DNA of 64,000 nucleotides from Norana najaformis. Lineage: Eukaryota; Annelida; Clitellata; Crassiclitellata; Hormogastridae. The translations under genes were made by a program, and so were the position numbers. The stretch lies in NCBI GenBank assembly GCA_964023275.1, contig OZ029914.1, positions 32,681,351 through 32,745,350 on the forward strand, read 5' to 3'. Positions 1 through 11,781 of this stretch are shown piece by piece (the first letter of the stretch is position 1; each line of letters opens with the position of its first letter). The notes beneath the pieces are model-generated. The model had not been told where the DNA came from and made no database searches. It was given only the letters and a program-made list of their open reading frames with translations.

Positions 1-18
1 TATTTTTTACGTGGCTAG

Positions 19-3000
19 CGCGATTTGGTTGGGCATTATGGTGATGTATACTGCTGTCGTTTCTTTCCATCTGGCATCGTGGTTCTGAGTGGTGGAGCAG
101 ACACTCAGCTGAAGATCTGGTCAGCTGAGGATGGTCAGTGTGCAACAACTCTAACTGGACACAAAGCGGGTCAGTGGTTATGGTTTTCAAGGTTGATGAC
201 TTTTAAAGTAAGATAAAATTTAAGGTAAAGTAGGGTAATTGCTTATTTATTTTTCTACTCTGTCATCAGTAAAAAGACTTGCAATCACAGAAGCATGGTT
301 CTAGGTTTACATGATCTGAGTCCTGAAACTTGAAAATAACAGTAAACCAAGAACAGCTATATGACTAGAACCTGAGGTGTGCATGCCTCTTGCAAGACAT
401 CAGTTTTGGATGTAGAAGGGAAAGGCTGGCACATTAGTGAACACCTGGCTATTCCGTAGTCAAACTAAATTCAGACAATTCCAAAATTACTGTGTAGTTC
501 AGTTTTAGATAATGCAAGGCCTTTTTGTATGTAATTTAAAAAGCCTCACTGTGTGATTCGTTTTTAGGTAATGAAAAGTCTACATAGTTAATTTAAGATT
601 AGTGCTAAATCCTTACAGATGCAATGAAATGATTGTTGATCTATTGGATAGTATTTACTTGTAGAAAATTCTTGTGAAGTGTCGTGCAGCTGGTTCTGTG
701 GCACTTTGAGATTTTGGTCAGTTGCCATATACTGTTTCTATAAAATTAAGTCAGCAAGAAAAGCACAAACTATTAGCAAGAATTTAGTATCTCCATTTTT
801 ATTCATTTGCAGAGACTTAGACATACACAGTTGATGTTTGCCTAATTTATTCCTGTTCGTTTTCATAAAGGGATCATGGATTTGGCAATAGTTGAAAGAG
901 GTCGCAATGTGGTGTCAGTTTCACGTGACGGAACAGCAAAGCTGTGGGACTGTGGTCAGTCTTCGTGTCTGGCTACATTTGATGACGTTGGAGGTGGAAT
1001 TATTAATGGCTGCCATACTGGAGTGTCACCAAGTGAATTGAATCTAGGACATCCAGATGTACCACCAGGTAGTAGCTGTTGAAAAATATTTCTTAATAGC
1101 TCAAGATTTCTTCGATGCTTAGCAAAATATTTTTAGTTTAGGCATTTTCTGTGTGTATTGTTTCTAGAGTCTTTTTTGCCTGAAATTTAGGAAACTAAAC
1201 TTCTTTAAAACCATTTAATTTCATTCTGTAATTCGTTAAGAGAATTTATATAGCACCCCTTCAAGATGTATACTGAGGTGCTCCCAGCCCAGCAGAAGAG
1301 AACAGTTTTCAAGTGTTGATGAAAGGTACTTGTAGCATCCCTGGCTAGAAGAACATGCAAATGCAGAGGGAGGCTATTCTAGGTAGATGATCCAACCACT
1401 GAAAATTTATCATTCAAGATATGCGGTTAGCCAACATTTAAGTCCTTGACTTATAATAAACTTAAGTGCAAGTGTAGGTCATAGTGGCCGACTATACAGA
1501 ACTCGTCTTTTAGGGTTCACATACTTTGCTTCATGTCAAATTGACAGTTCATGATTTGGCCATTCAGTCAGTAAGGAAATATCAGATTGTGTGATTGTCA
1601 TGTCAAGGTCTTTCAGCACAGTGGCCATCTGTCTGAGGACTAGTGTTGGTAGAGGTTAATGATAAATAACCAGAATGATTTGTTGATGTCTAGAGTTGCT
1701 ATAAGTTTTTGATACATGTCTTGATATTTGAAAGGACAATTATGTAGCACCTTTAAGAGGTTCTTGTGTGTATGAGTAACACAGTGACTTGCTGGCCGCT
1801 TGTTTGAGCACTAACATTGTAGCAGAATCTTCCTTAAGATTGTTGCTTTGTGAGGACCTTGAGCATGCTTTTTATATACAGTTGCATAGTGTAAATTTTG
1901 GTTAGGCATAATAATAATAACAATAATGATAATATTAATAATAATCATCATCATCTTGCATTGCATTTCATTGCTTTAACGCCATTTCCTTCTGTGGCAG
2001 TTCTGCTTTGCCAGAACTTGAAGAGATGTAACTGTTCCAGAGGTTTTTTCCATTTTATCTGACTTTTTAAAAATCCTGAGGGATATTTTCTACCTTGAGT
2101 TAAAAAATAATAGTAATAATTTGATGTCCAGGTACATACATACGTTTATTTACAGGGGAAAGAGAAATATTAACAGAGGGAAAACTGCTTCTACTTGCAT
2201 GTGAGAATAAATCACTCAAAGCCTATGGACTTCACAGCAGAAAGAAGGCAAGTCTTTCATTGCTTACAAAGATTTTTGGATTCTCTGTATCTTGCATTAA
2301 TCAAACCTTTAGATGTACAGGATCTGAAATACCATCACGGTCATCATGTGCAAGGGCGCACATAGAAATTTGTGCAGGAGGGTGCTAACCTGAAAACCGG
2401 GACTCGTTAACATGGCCTCATGTGGGTAAAAATGGTTAGATGTTAATTCCAGGAGAGGTAAAGTTCCTCATCTTGCCCCTGTATGTGGGCACCCGTGATC
2501 TCATGTCTTAATATTTTTGAATGTAGTGTTCTGCCCCATGAAGTCCTTTCTTAGACTTTCTGTGGGTTGTTCTTGTCTTTGGTCTGCAATTAATTCCTCT
2601 TTCCCAGAGGGGGTTTTAACACTGGTATATTCAGTGTAAACACTGAGGGGCCCCAATGGCAAAGTACAATGGGCCTTTTAACACCTTGGTTACATCACGT
2701 GAGGCCAACATGTGGTTGGTGGCCCCTAGGAGAGCTAACATCAAGATATTAAAAACCAAAAAAGCGCCTCTGCTTTTTCCTTTGGTTTACTTCTTTGTCT
2801 TCCTTTGGTTTACTTCTTTGTCCAGTGGTGCATACTTATGTTGCAGCTGCTCACTTGACACCTTTCTGCTTTTCTCATTGTGTTGGATTTTTGCCTACGG
2901 ATCGAGTTTTTATTTCTTTCTGTTTACGTGCAATATGGAACTCCATCACTTGTGCCCTTGAAGTGCTTTGGCAGCTTTGCTGTAAGAACAGAGCTTCAGT

Positions 3001-5248
3001 CATTTTCAAGCTCTGACATGAAGCAGACAGTTGGTGTTGGTTGTTTATTCTAGTATGTATTCTGTATGTCTAGGTGTTTGATGTTGCCTGTTCAGAGGCC
3101 GTCAACTGTTGTACTTTTCTGTCCGATCATCTGGTCATTTGTGGAACAGATGATTCACATGTTAACCTTCTTGATACACGTAACACAAGGTAGGTGTGCC
3201 AGATCTAACCTTGTACTTTACAACACCATTGAAACAGTGCACCTGTGGTTGATTGGAAGGCAGTAGTGTCCTATAAACTGTGATGCACATGTAAAGACAA
3301 TATTGAGCACAGGGCTATTAAGTAGTGGTGATAGCCGTCGCCTAGAAATTCTTAACCCTTTGACTAATTTCAGATTGTGTTACCGGTATGTAAGGAATAG
3401 CAATAGTCACGGCAACTGGAAACCAACGCGCGTACCAATAAAACTTGACAATCCGTTCATACAACCATCAGGTGTGAGATTTACAGATGGCACATACATA
3501 AAGACCACATGGTCTACTTAGGACAACTTGGACTAGACTTGCAGAAAAGGATTTTAAAGACCTAAATAGAGGCCTTCGTACTGCATGGGGGAATGCCGAG
3601 TTAGCTGATGCAAGGGTTACATGGTAAACTACGGTGCAAATAACTTTACACAAAATGCAGAGGACTAGTGTGAACAATTTGTGTTGTCTGAATTTAGTGT
3701 TAATGATTTTTTTAGTTTCCAATTTTTTTATGTGTTTACCGTAAACACAACAAATTATTGAGTATAGCAGCCATAACAGAATAGTAGAACAAACTACACA
3801 GAAGTAGAACAAACTACACAGAAACGACAAAACTTCATTTAATTCTACAAGGAACAAATTACATTTAAAACCACTGATGCTGGAACATACTGTGCATCTT
3901 TTTCATGTTGACTGATGTTTCGTGTAAATTTTTTGTGTCAAGTGCATTCCACTGTTGGATGTACCCAATATTACACAAATCAAATACTTGCTGTTGCCCC
4001 AACTGTTTCACTTCTATGACTCTGGTTCAAATCCAGAGCTCTTACACGAAATTGACATTACTGAATCCATTGCATACAAAGCAAAGCAGCTGCAAGAAAG
4101 ACATCTCCCTTAAAAAGCAGCCATAGCCATAGTCATTTTAGTAATTTTCTGAAGTAGTTTGATGTTATGATTATGCAATAAATTCGCCATGGCTTGAGCA
4201 TTTATAACTGCATTTATAAGTGTAACTGTTTATTACGTTTGTTTTTATCAGTTCGTTTGTATCATCATTTCATGAAACTCGATCAGCAATTCTCTCCTTG
4301 CAGCCCTACAAACAAGGATGTTTCATTTCCACAGGTATGTCTTCACCTTCTCCCTTACACTTACCAAGCACTCTTCTGCTGTATTTTCTGGTCATAGGCA
4401 CATCTTCGCTTTTGTTGAAGAGGTGCTGTGTAAACGTGCAGTTATTAGCATGCTTATGATATGATAATGTGATTAAATGAATCAACATCATTTCATTTTT
4501 GCTCCAAGATGCCTGACTTTCCAAACACAAGTTATCCATCCCATCTACATGATTTACTCAAATCATATCTGGAAGACTGTTTACAACAAAGATGACTTTA
4601 ACCTAGCTTGTCCTAGAAAGTAAGCATATGGTTGTAACAATAATTTCTGTGCTGTAACACTTATAAATGCTACTGTAAATCCACAAATGTTTGCAAGCCA
4701 TTTATTTAGTGAACTTCGTGAGTGGCCAAACATTGCAAACTTTTCTGGCTGCCAACAGTTTCTGGTACAATGCATCATCTAGCAACACCATCATTACAAT
4801 TTAATACAGCTTCTCCAAAAACGCAAACTTTTCTGGTACAAAAATAATGTTATTCAAATTTCGTGAACTTTAATGGCCGCCAACATTTGTGGATTTACAG
4901 TATTTTGTTACCTTGAGTTTAATTATCCCATAAACCATTTACATTGTTAATCTGCCTTTTCCAATTGTTTTGTTTGTCCCCCAACAATCTGACAGGACCC
5001 TCATTTCTCATACACCAAACACAAGTGCCATATGTGAAATGAATGCATTACTTTGTGTGTTAATGTTCATTTGCTTGCTTTTAGGGGATGGCTCCTGTTT
5101 CTTCCTCGACAAGAATTTAAAATGTGGCCTTGAACTCACTGGATCTGATTGTGATCCTTTGTATCGAGTAGTCACTGATGGACGGTCAATCTACACATGC
5201 TGTCGTGATGGAAGTATTAGAAGATACCACATGCAAGGTGTTCTGTAA
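19..5248 (+). CDS. PAAF1: PAAF1-like WD40 proteasomal ATPase-associated factor, 3' part
   Basis: Coding exons read at 19-169, 871-1068, 2156-2247, 3074-3189, 3374-3471 and 5085-5248 (TAA). All junction phases agree, giving about 272 residues; human PAAF1 is near 390, so roughly 120 N-terminal residues lie left of the window. Visible family signatures are CRFFPSGIVVLSGGADTQLK, GRNVVSVSRDGTAKLWDCG, VNCCTFLSDHLVICGT, GDGSCFFLD and a C-terminal YTCCRDGSIRRY, all typical of the PAAF1/Rpn14 beta-propeller. In vertebrates PAAF1 binds the ATPase subunits of the 19S particle and restrains 26S proteasome assembly; that role is taken from the family. The third exon ends at AAG|GCAAGT, a probable GC-AG intron. 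The exon 3374-3471 diverges most from the family and was chosen because its phases fit and it ends FIQPS before GDGSCF. It is convergent with RPS28. Confidence 0.9.
1069..2155. other. PAAF1 intron 2
   Basis: Intron between the exons ending at 1068 and starting at 2156. It holds the decayed repeat at 1240-1440 and an AATAATAAT-type microsatellite at about 1908-1950. No coding content was seen. Confidence 0.6.
1240..1440 (+). repeat. Decayed interspersed repeat in PAAF1 intron
   Basis: Segments TATAGCACCCCTTCAAGA, CAGCAGAAGAGAACAGTTTT, CAAGTGTTGATGAAAGGTA and GGCTATTCTAGGTAGATGAT correspond in order to ATACAACACCTCTTCAG, CAGCAAAAGAGAACAACATT, CAAGTGTTGGTGATAGGTAA and GGCTGTTCCAGGTACATGGT at 20955-21135. 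Same family as the copies at 9.2 and 39.0 kb. Confidence 0.55.
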
Positions 5249-6316
5249 TCAGCACCAGGGACAGACTGGCAAAAGGCATTTGTGTCCTCACATCATCAAA
5301 TAGTCTTTCGTTTTAAAAGTACTATGACCAGTTAGTACAAAACAGTAACAAGTTTTTGTGTGACTGTATTTTTTTCTCACCAGTCTTTTCTAAGAATATT
5401 CAAAAGTTCACATGTGAGTTACATGCTCTTAAAAGAATATTCTTATGATGGTACAGATGTGAAAAGGTAGATTTCTGAAGATGGTAACACTTGCTGTTCT
5501 GGAATACCTACAACCAGCAAAAAGCATGTAATTTAAGATAAGGTGCACTAAAAGTTAGGGACTTCCACACAAATCAAGAATTTTTAAAATAATTAGTAAC
5601 TTCTAATGCACCAGCGTCTAATTATACCATGGTGATGCCTGTGCATAGACGTAGACTTATATCAATCTACACTAATGTGACCATTTCATTTCTGGGTATA
5701 TTTTGTCTGACAATAAAGGACACTAAACCAGTCACATGGCGCATTTATGGTAGTGAGATGTGCAACCGTTAGATGCATCAGACAGTTTAAGTATCTTCGA
5801 ATACTCTAGCCAGATTAGTGCCTGCTGTTATCATACATACCTGTATCAGAGCATAATATCCTTGTTGCAAGTCTGCCATACAGTGATCAATGGCCAGAAT
5901 CTCCAAGCGTTGCAATATACAGAGGCATCCACCCCAAATCTATCAGCGCACTGTACTCTCTTTTGTAGGCTTCTCACTGTCTGACAATAATGCCTCTGTC
6001 TGAGACCGATTCTGATTCGCTGTTGAAATGATGTAATGGGGTGTATCAGCATTCACCGTTCCATAAAACCTTAAAATGCCCCTAAAAATGGCCGCTAAAG
6101 TTCATTGCCTACCGTGATCATATACAGTGATGCATCATTTGCTACTGCATGGTAAATTGTGCAGCCATAATGCGTTTCTGGCTGGCATGCTGCGCTTTTT
6201 TTTTGCCCAACAGTTAACACGAAATGTTTACTCTGGTACCTTGTACCCTGTCTTTTGTCGTAACCGAACAGCACTGTAATAAAGCATATTTTAAGAACGC
6301 TGTGGTGTTAGCTACC
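5249..6316. other. Convergent 3' intergenic region between PAAF1 and RPS28
   Basis: This segment of about 1.07 kb holds the 3' UTRs of PAAF1 (+) and RPS28 (-). Apart from the AATAAA at 5712 I see no gene, RNA or clear repeat in it. The short open frames here show no family resemblance. Confidence 0.5.
5712..5717 (+). promoter_or_regulatory. Candidate PAAF1 polyadenylation signal
   Basis: An AATAAA hexamer lies about 465 bases after the PAAF1 stop and before the convergent RPS28 gene. It is the first canonical hexamer I saw in the downstream segment. Use is inferred only. Confidence 0.4.
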
Positions 6317-7788
<1,472 letters not shown>

Positions 7789-7933
7789 ATTTAAACTTTA
7801 TTCAAACTTTCTGCAGAAACTTCACGCCACGGATAACAGAAAACCCGAAAAGAACGATTTGACACTTGTTCCAGATCTTGCAAGCGACATGCGCCACCGC
7901 GTGGTCAACAAAGTTGTTGAAATTTATGTAGCG

Positions 7934-7943
7934 CTTTTATATA
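7934..7943 (-). promoter_or_regulatory. Possible TATA box upstream of RPS28
   Basis: On the minus strand the sequence reads TATATAAAAG, about 146 bases upstream of the RPS28 ATG. A TATA element is plausible for a strongly expressed gene, but the distance implies a longer 5' UTR than most ribosomal protein mRNAs have, so the true start may lie closer to the ATG. Confidence 0.3.
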
Positions 7944-8124
7944 ATATTCAAACGTCGGAATAACCCGTGCCAAGAAGCGTTTTGAGAGTCCGCATATGTA
8001 CCAAGATCGAGCTAAGTTCGTTGCTGCATCGAGACAAGCATGCAAAATTGCTACATGACACGATGTAAGATCTGAAATGCTTGGCAGATCATAATCCGAG
8101 AACACGTTTTAATATACAAATAAA

Positions 8125-8345
8125 TGAAAATGTACACGTTTTCTATAGCGACCGTAAGGCCTCAACCGTGTTCATTTTTCAATGAATAGATCGGGTGCTG
8201 TACGTTTGAATGGACACCACGCCATGCACGTTCCGTGTTAGCACGAGATTCAAATCTCTTAAATAAGCCACGATAGGTATACGAACGGGCCTCCTCACGC
8301 CCAGAGGCGCTTTAGTCCTCAGCCAATAGTCACTATTAAGCAAAA
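8125..8345 (-). repeat. tRNA-like SINE, family with TATAGCGACCG end, copy A
   Basis: Shares with 16005-16300 the order ...TTTTCTATAGCGACCG..GGCCTC, then (A/G)ATGG(G/A)CACCACGCCAT, the TCAAAT motif and a region that on the minus strand resembles a tRNA: TGGCTGAGGACT as box A and CCGTTCGTATACC as a decayed box B. It lies just upstream of RPS28. Confidence 0.55.
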
Positions 8346-8431
8346 TTGTTATGTACGCCAAATTCCTGGGTAAGTCTGGTCAAGAGCCAACAGAGGAATC
8401 CGAGAAAAGATGGAACAAGCCTACAAAAGAA

Positions 8432-8545
8432 GGCAAAACGGGTTTGGTTCCAGTTCCTGATCCAAAAGTCAGGCAGAGAGACAGCATGGCAGCTACGGTG
8501 AGTGATGTTTGGGACTGGAGTGGAAAGAGATAAGAGGAAGTAAAT
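8432..8545 (-). repeat. Interspersed repeat with TTACGA-type tail family, internal fragment
   Basis: The stretch containing GTTTGGTTCCAGTTCCTGA, AGAGAGACAGCATGGCAGC and GTGAGTGATGTTTGGGACTG closely matches 61845-61945 and the reverse complement of 27577-27700. It is one of six copies of a family whose 3' end is an ATTACG microsatellite. This copy lacks the tail. It creates spurious open frames on both strands. Confidence 0.6.
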
Positions 8546-10760
8546 AGACAGAAAAAAGCTTGCTGGTATATTAGACATGGCCAGTTGGAGAAGGTAAAAC
8601 ACAAACATTGATGAAGTAAATTAGGCATTAGTTTCAACAACGACGTGGGGTTGAATCCTGTGTAGATTGAGGACTGTGTATATGGTTCTGCCTGGCCCTG
8701 CAATTCCCGACGTTTAACGACAGATATCGTATGGCTGCCAAGGCTACTGACGTAGACCCTTACCTTGTTTCATTTGTTATTTTTCATTCTGGCTGTTTTG
8801 CTGGCTCTGATGGAACCCATCTGTTCAATTTTTTGCCTGAATTGTTTTCTCATGCCGGCTTGTAGGAGAAAAGCAGCAAAATTAAAATTCCATCATCTGG
8901 CTAGGAGTCCACCTGTTAGCATATACTGCAATAGAGAAAGCATTTCTTCAACTGCACAACGTTATGTTTACTGTCAACTGATGCCTACTGATGAGGTGCT
9001 ATAAAATTTCGTGATCGACTGATGCCTTGTGCACTACATAAGTTCCAGATTAGATTAGAAGTTCTAGGATTAGATTATACATTTAGTCCCAGTAACTCTG
9101 CAATGAGTCAAACAAGACATTAATCCAATAAGAAACAAAACAAACTTAACGAATGGATACCATGTTCAAATAGGCATAGTGTTTCTTAAATAAGCGTAAA
9201 CTAGGCAATGAATGAACACCATGAGGCAATTTGCTCCATGTGAAGGGCCAGCACACTTAAAATAAAATATCCTAGTATCTGTATGGGTGCAGCTTTCATA
9301 GCACTTATTCTCTGACATATGAACATAAGGTCATATGAACATTTCCTCTGAACATATTGTGTTCAGATTAAGTTGGAAAAAACAACTGAAAGATAAGCAA
9401 AGTTGATGCTCATAACAATACTTAAATTTATGAATTTGTACCTTATTTGATTAATTTTTAGAATGTTCAGATAAATAAAATGTTTTTCAGCACCAGAGTA
9501 GTGTGGTAGCGCTGCAATAATACAGACTCATTAATCTATAAACAAAGTCTCTGCAGTATCATGAATTTATGATCATTCCCATGATCAGAAATAAAATGGC
9601 AGCAGTCAAGGACAGTGATCTTCAGTGATGGCATCAACATCATCATAATCATCAACATCATCATAATCTTCTGCCAAACCCAGAAACTACAACAGAAAGA
9701 CAAATTTTTTTACATCACGCCAACTGATCAGAACCAAATCTGAACAGAACAGAATCTGCTAAGGTAACATATAGGATAGACAAATGTTCATCTCAGATGA
9801 ACATGATGAATCAAATTTGACGATTTGGTTCTCCTTGTTGAGATCCTGGTCCTACTGCATCAGTCTGAAATTAACCAGAGGCCAACACAAAAGCCCACAG
9901 AGTGGTAGAATCGTTCTAATCACTGGATCGCATACAGGAAGCAAGACTGAGCTAGTTCAAGAGTTCACCTGCCTCAATTTCACATCATCATAATATAACA
10001 GCAAACAAGCATAAGTAAAATAGCAAACAACCGTTGCTTGAGACTGTACGAGTAGGCAGCAGTTACGAATCTGAAGCATTACCATCCGCCTGGACACCAG
10101 TATTGGCTTGCTCAAACCCTATACATAACTTTATTAGCCTGAGACCTGGAATAGAATCTGGAGGGCATCCAACAGTGGTGATTTAGGATGATCCTGTGCA
10201 TTCTGACCAGTCTACAGATCCTTGTCTAAGAGACAATTATCCAAACAAAGTGGCTCCAGATATTCAGACATACTACACACTAGAAGGTCAGGCAGGACCA
10301 AGTCAGGGCACCCCAGGGTATAAATGGCCTTCTGACAGGAGGGAAGAGACTGGCTGAACATCCTATGCCTTCAACAAGAATGATGAAGCCCAACTTCCAC
10401 CCACAGAAAACTGGAGTACAATGAAGACAAGAATGGCTCTGGCAGTGCGTCATGGAAGTGACAACACTTCAGAAAGGGCATGACACTGATGATGATGAGA
10501 TTATTAAGACAACACATGTTCATTCCATATATGGTCAGGGTCATCACATTCATCAGAAAAGTAATCCACATGATGATGTTGAGAAAACGCACCAAGGGAA
10601 AGAGTTGTAAATTGCATTCTTTAGTTACGTTAACAATGCAGACATTAACAGCATAGATATTGAACAATCAATGACATGAAATGACATAAATGTTTTTCAG
10701 AATCAGTAGTAGCATGTTTAGGCAAAAGTTGAATTAAAGCAAATGTAATGTTTTAAAAGA
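8546..10760. other. Non-coding intergenic sequence between RPS28 and RBCK1-like gene
   Basis: About 2.2 kb with one decayed repeat (about 9190-9300) and a CATCATAAT-type microsatellite near 9635-9670. I scanned the minus strand here for the RBR exons expected of HOIL-1 and found no cysteine/histidine-rich open segment. No gene is called. Confidence 0.4.
9190..9300 (+). repeat. Decayed interspersed repeat, shared with 1.25, 21.0 and 39.0 kb
   Basis: The segment around TTTGCTCCATGTGAAGGGCC followed by a C/A-rich stretch and ACTTAAAAT aligns by eye to TTCCAGGTACATGGTCCTGC..ACTGAAAAGGC at 21117. All four copies are in the plus orientation. Divergence is high, so the boundaries are approximate. 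Confidence 0.35.
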
Positions 10761-10761
10761 C

Positions 10762-11650
10762 TGTTGCCACGAGACGTAATGTATAGAAAGACGTTTGGCA
10801 GTCAATCTAAAACACTAGTCAGTGGTCAGTCTTAAAACATTAGTTGGTGGTAGCGGTGCTATTGGCGTCTCTTCGGGTTTCCTCGGCGTGTTGGTTCGTT
10901 GATGAAGAATGTTCAATTGATGCTTTTTATTTCTAACAACAAGTCTATTACAACCTATTTACAAAGTCACGGTGTTCTTAGACATATCTAGTTTCACTCT
11001 CAGCTCCTAACTTATTTCTCCCCCACCCGTTTCGTCGGTTTGTCCTTTGTTGCTGCTTGCTTCAGCCGAGATAGGATTCCTCTTTCGCACGTTGCTGAGA
11101 GTCAACCGCTCTCCGCACGTCACTGAGAGTGCTCCGCTGTTCTCGCGTCGCTGAGAGTGAACCCTGACTCTCTTGTTCACTCCCTTTTTATTCTTTCTTC
11201 CAGCTCCTGGCGGCAGACATCAAAAGCATTGTTTCTCCCATTCCTGCCTCGCCGCATTATCATGGCTTCCTTTCCTGTAGTCTGCTAGCGGCAGACTTGA
11301 ATCGCATTCCTCTTTTCCTCTTCCTCCACCTCTGCCTCATCATGGCTCGCATTCCAGTGCTCTGCTGTTTGTCTCGTAGATCGCACTCCTTCCAGTCCCC
11401 TCGCTTGAACGCATTGCCCTTTGGAGCCGTGTCTATGTGCCTTTGTCTCCCTCTTTTCCTCTGTCTGTTCTGTCTGTCGTCCTTTAGTCTTTGCATCAGT
11501 CATGCTTAAATGTTTCTGCCCTTATCTACTACTAATTTAGTTCTAAATACTAAGTTTATTAATTGTTTATCTAATTAATTGTTCATCATATTATATAATG
11601 TTGGTTATATGGCCGTATTTCGCATCATCATCTCCTCGGTTTCCATTACA
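10762..11650. repeat. Repeat-like island bounded by TG...CA, possible solo LTR or unknown element
   Basis: Base composition changes abruptly to C/T-rich, CpG-containing sequence. Within it are three diverged copies of a CG(T/C)xxCTGAGAGT motif (about 11088-11165) and two diverged copies of a GCGGCAGAC(A/T)T...ATCATGGCT block (about 11208 and 11290). The segment starts TGTTGCCACG and ends CCATTACA, the TG...CA pattern of an LTR, but the 5 bp flanks (AAGAC and GCAAA) do not match, so an LTR identity is unproven. The open frames on both strands look like composition artefacts. Confidence 0.3.
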
Positions 11651-11781
11651 GCAAACAACCAACAATTGTCAAATATCTGAAACTATATTCTTGTACCTCC
11701 ATAACAGGTAAGTGAATGCAACAAAATTTAAATGTGTAGCAGTGCTCATGTTTTCACATTTGCAAACGTTCTGCATCTCAC

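Noticed and set aside
3468-3857. 129-codon minus-strand frame opposite PAAF1
   Set aside because: Overlaps a PAAF1 exon, hydrophobic low-complexity composition from T-rich DNA, and no recognisable family.
4304-4334. A 31 bp PAAF1 exon candidate between a good acceptor (CTCCTTGCAG) and donor (GTATGT)
   Set aside because: It fits the incoming phase but leaves the next junction out of phase with the exon at 5085 without a further unseen exon. The exon 3374-3471 satisfies both phases and ends in a family-like motif.
8380-10667. Searched for RBR (RING-IBR-RING) exons of HOIL-1 on the minus strand
   Set aside because: No segment with the expected spacing of Cys and His codons was found. The longer frames here are from repeats or random sequence.
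11260-11509. Overlapping charged and Leu/Cys-rich frames on both strands
   Set aside because: Strong C/T versus A/G strand bias opens frames on both strands. No family similarity.
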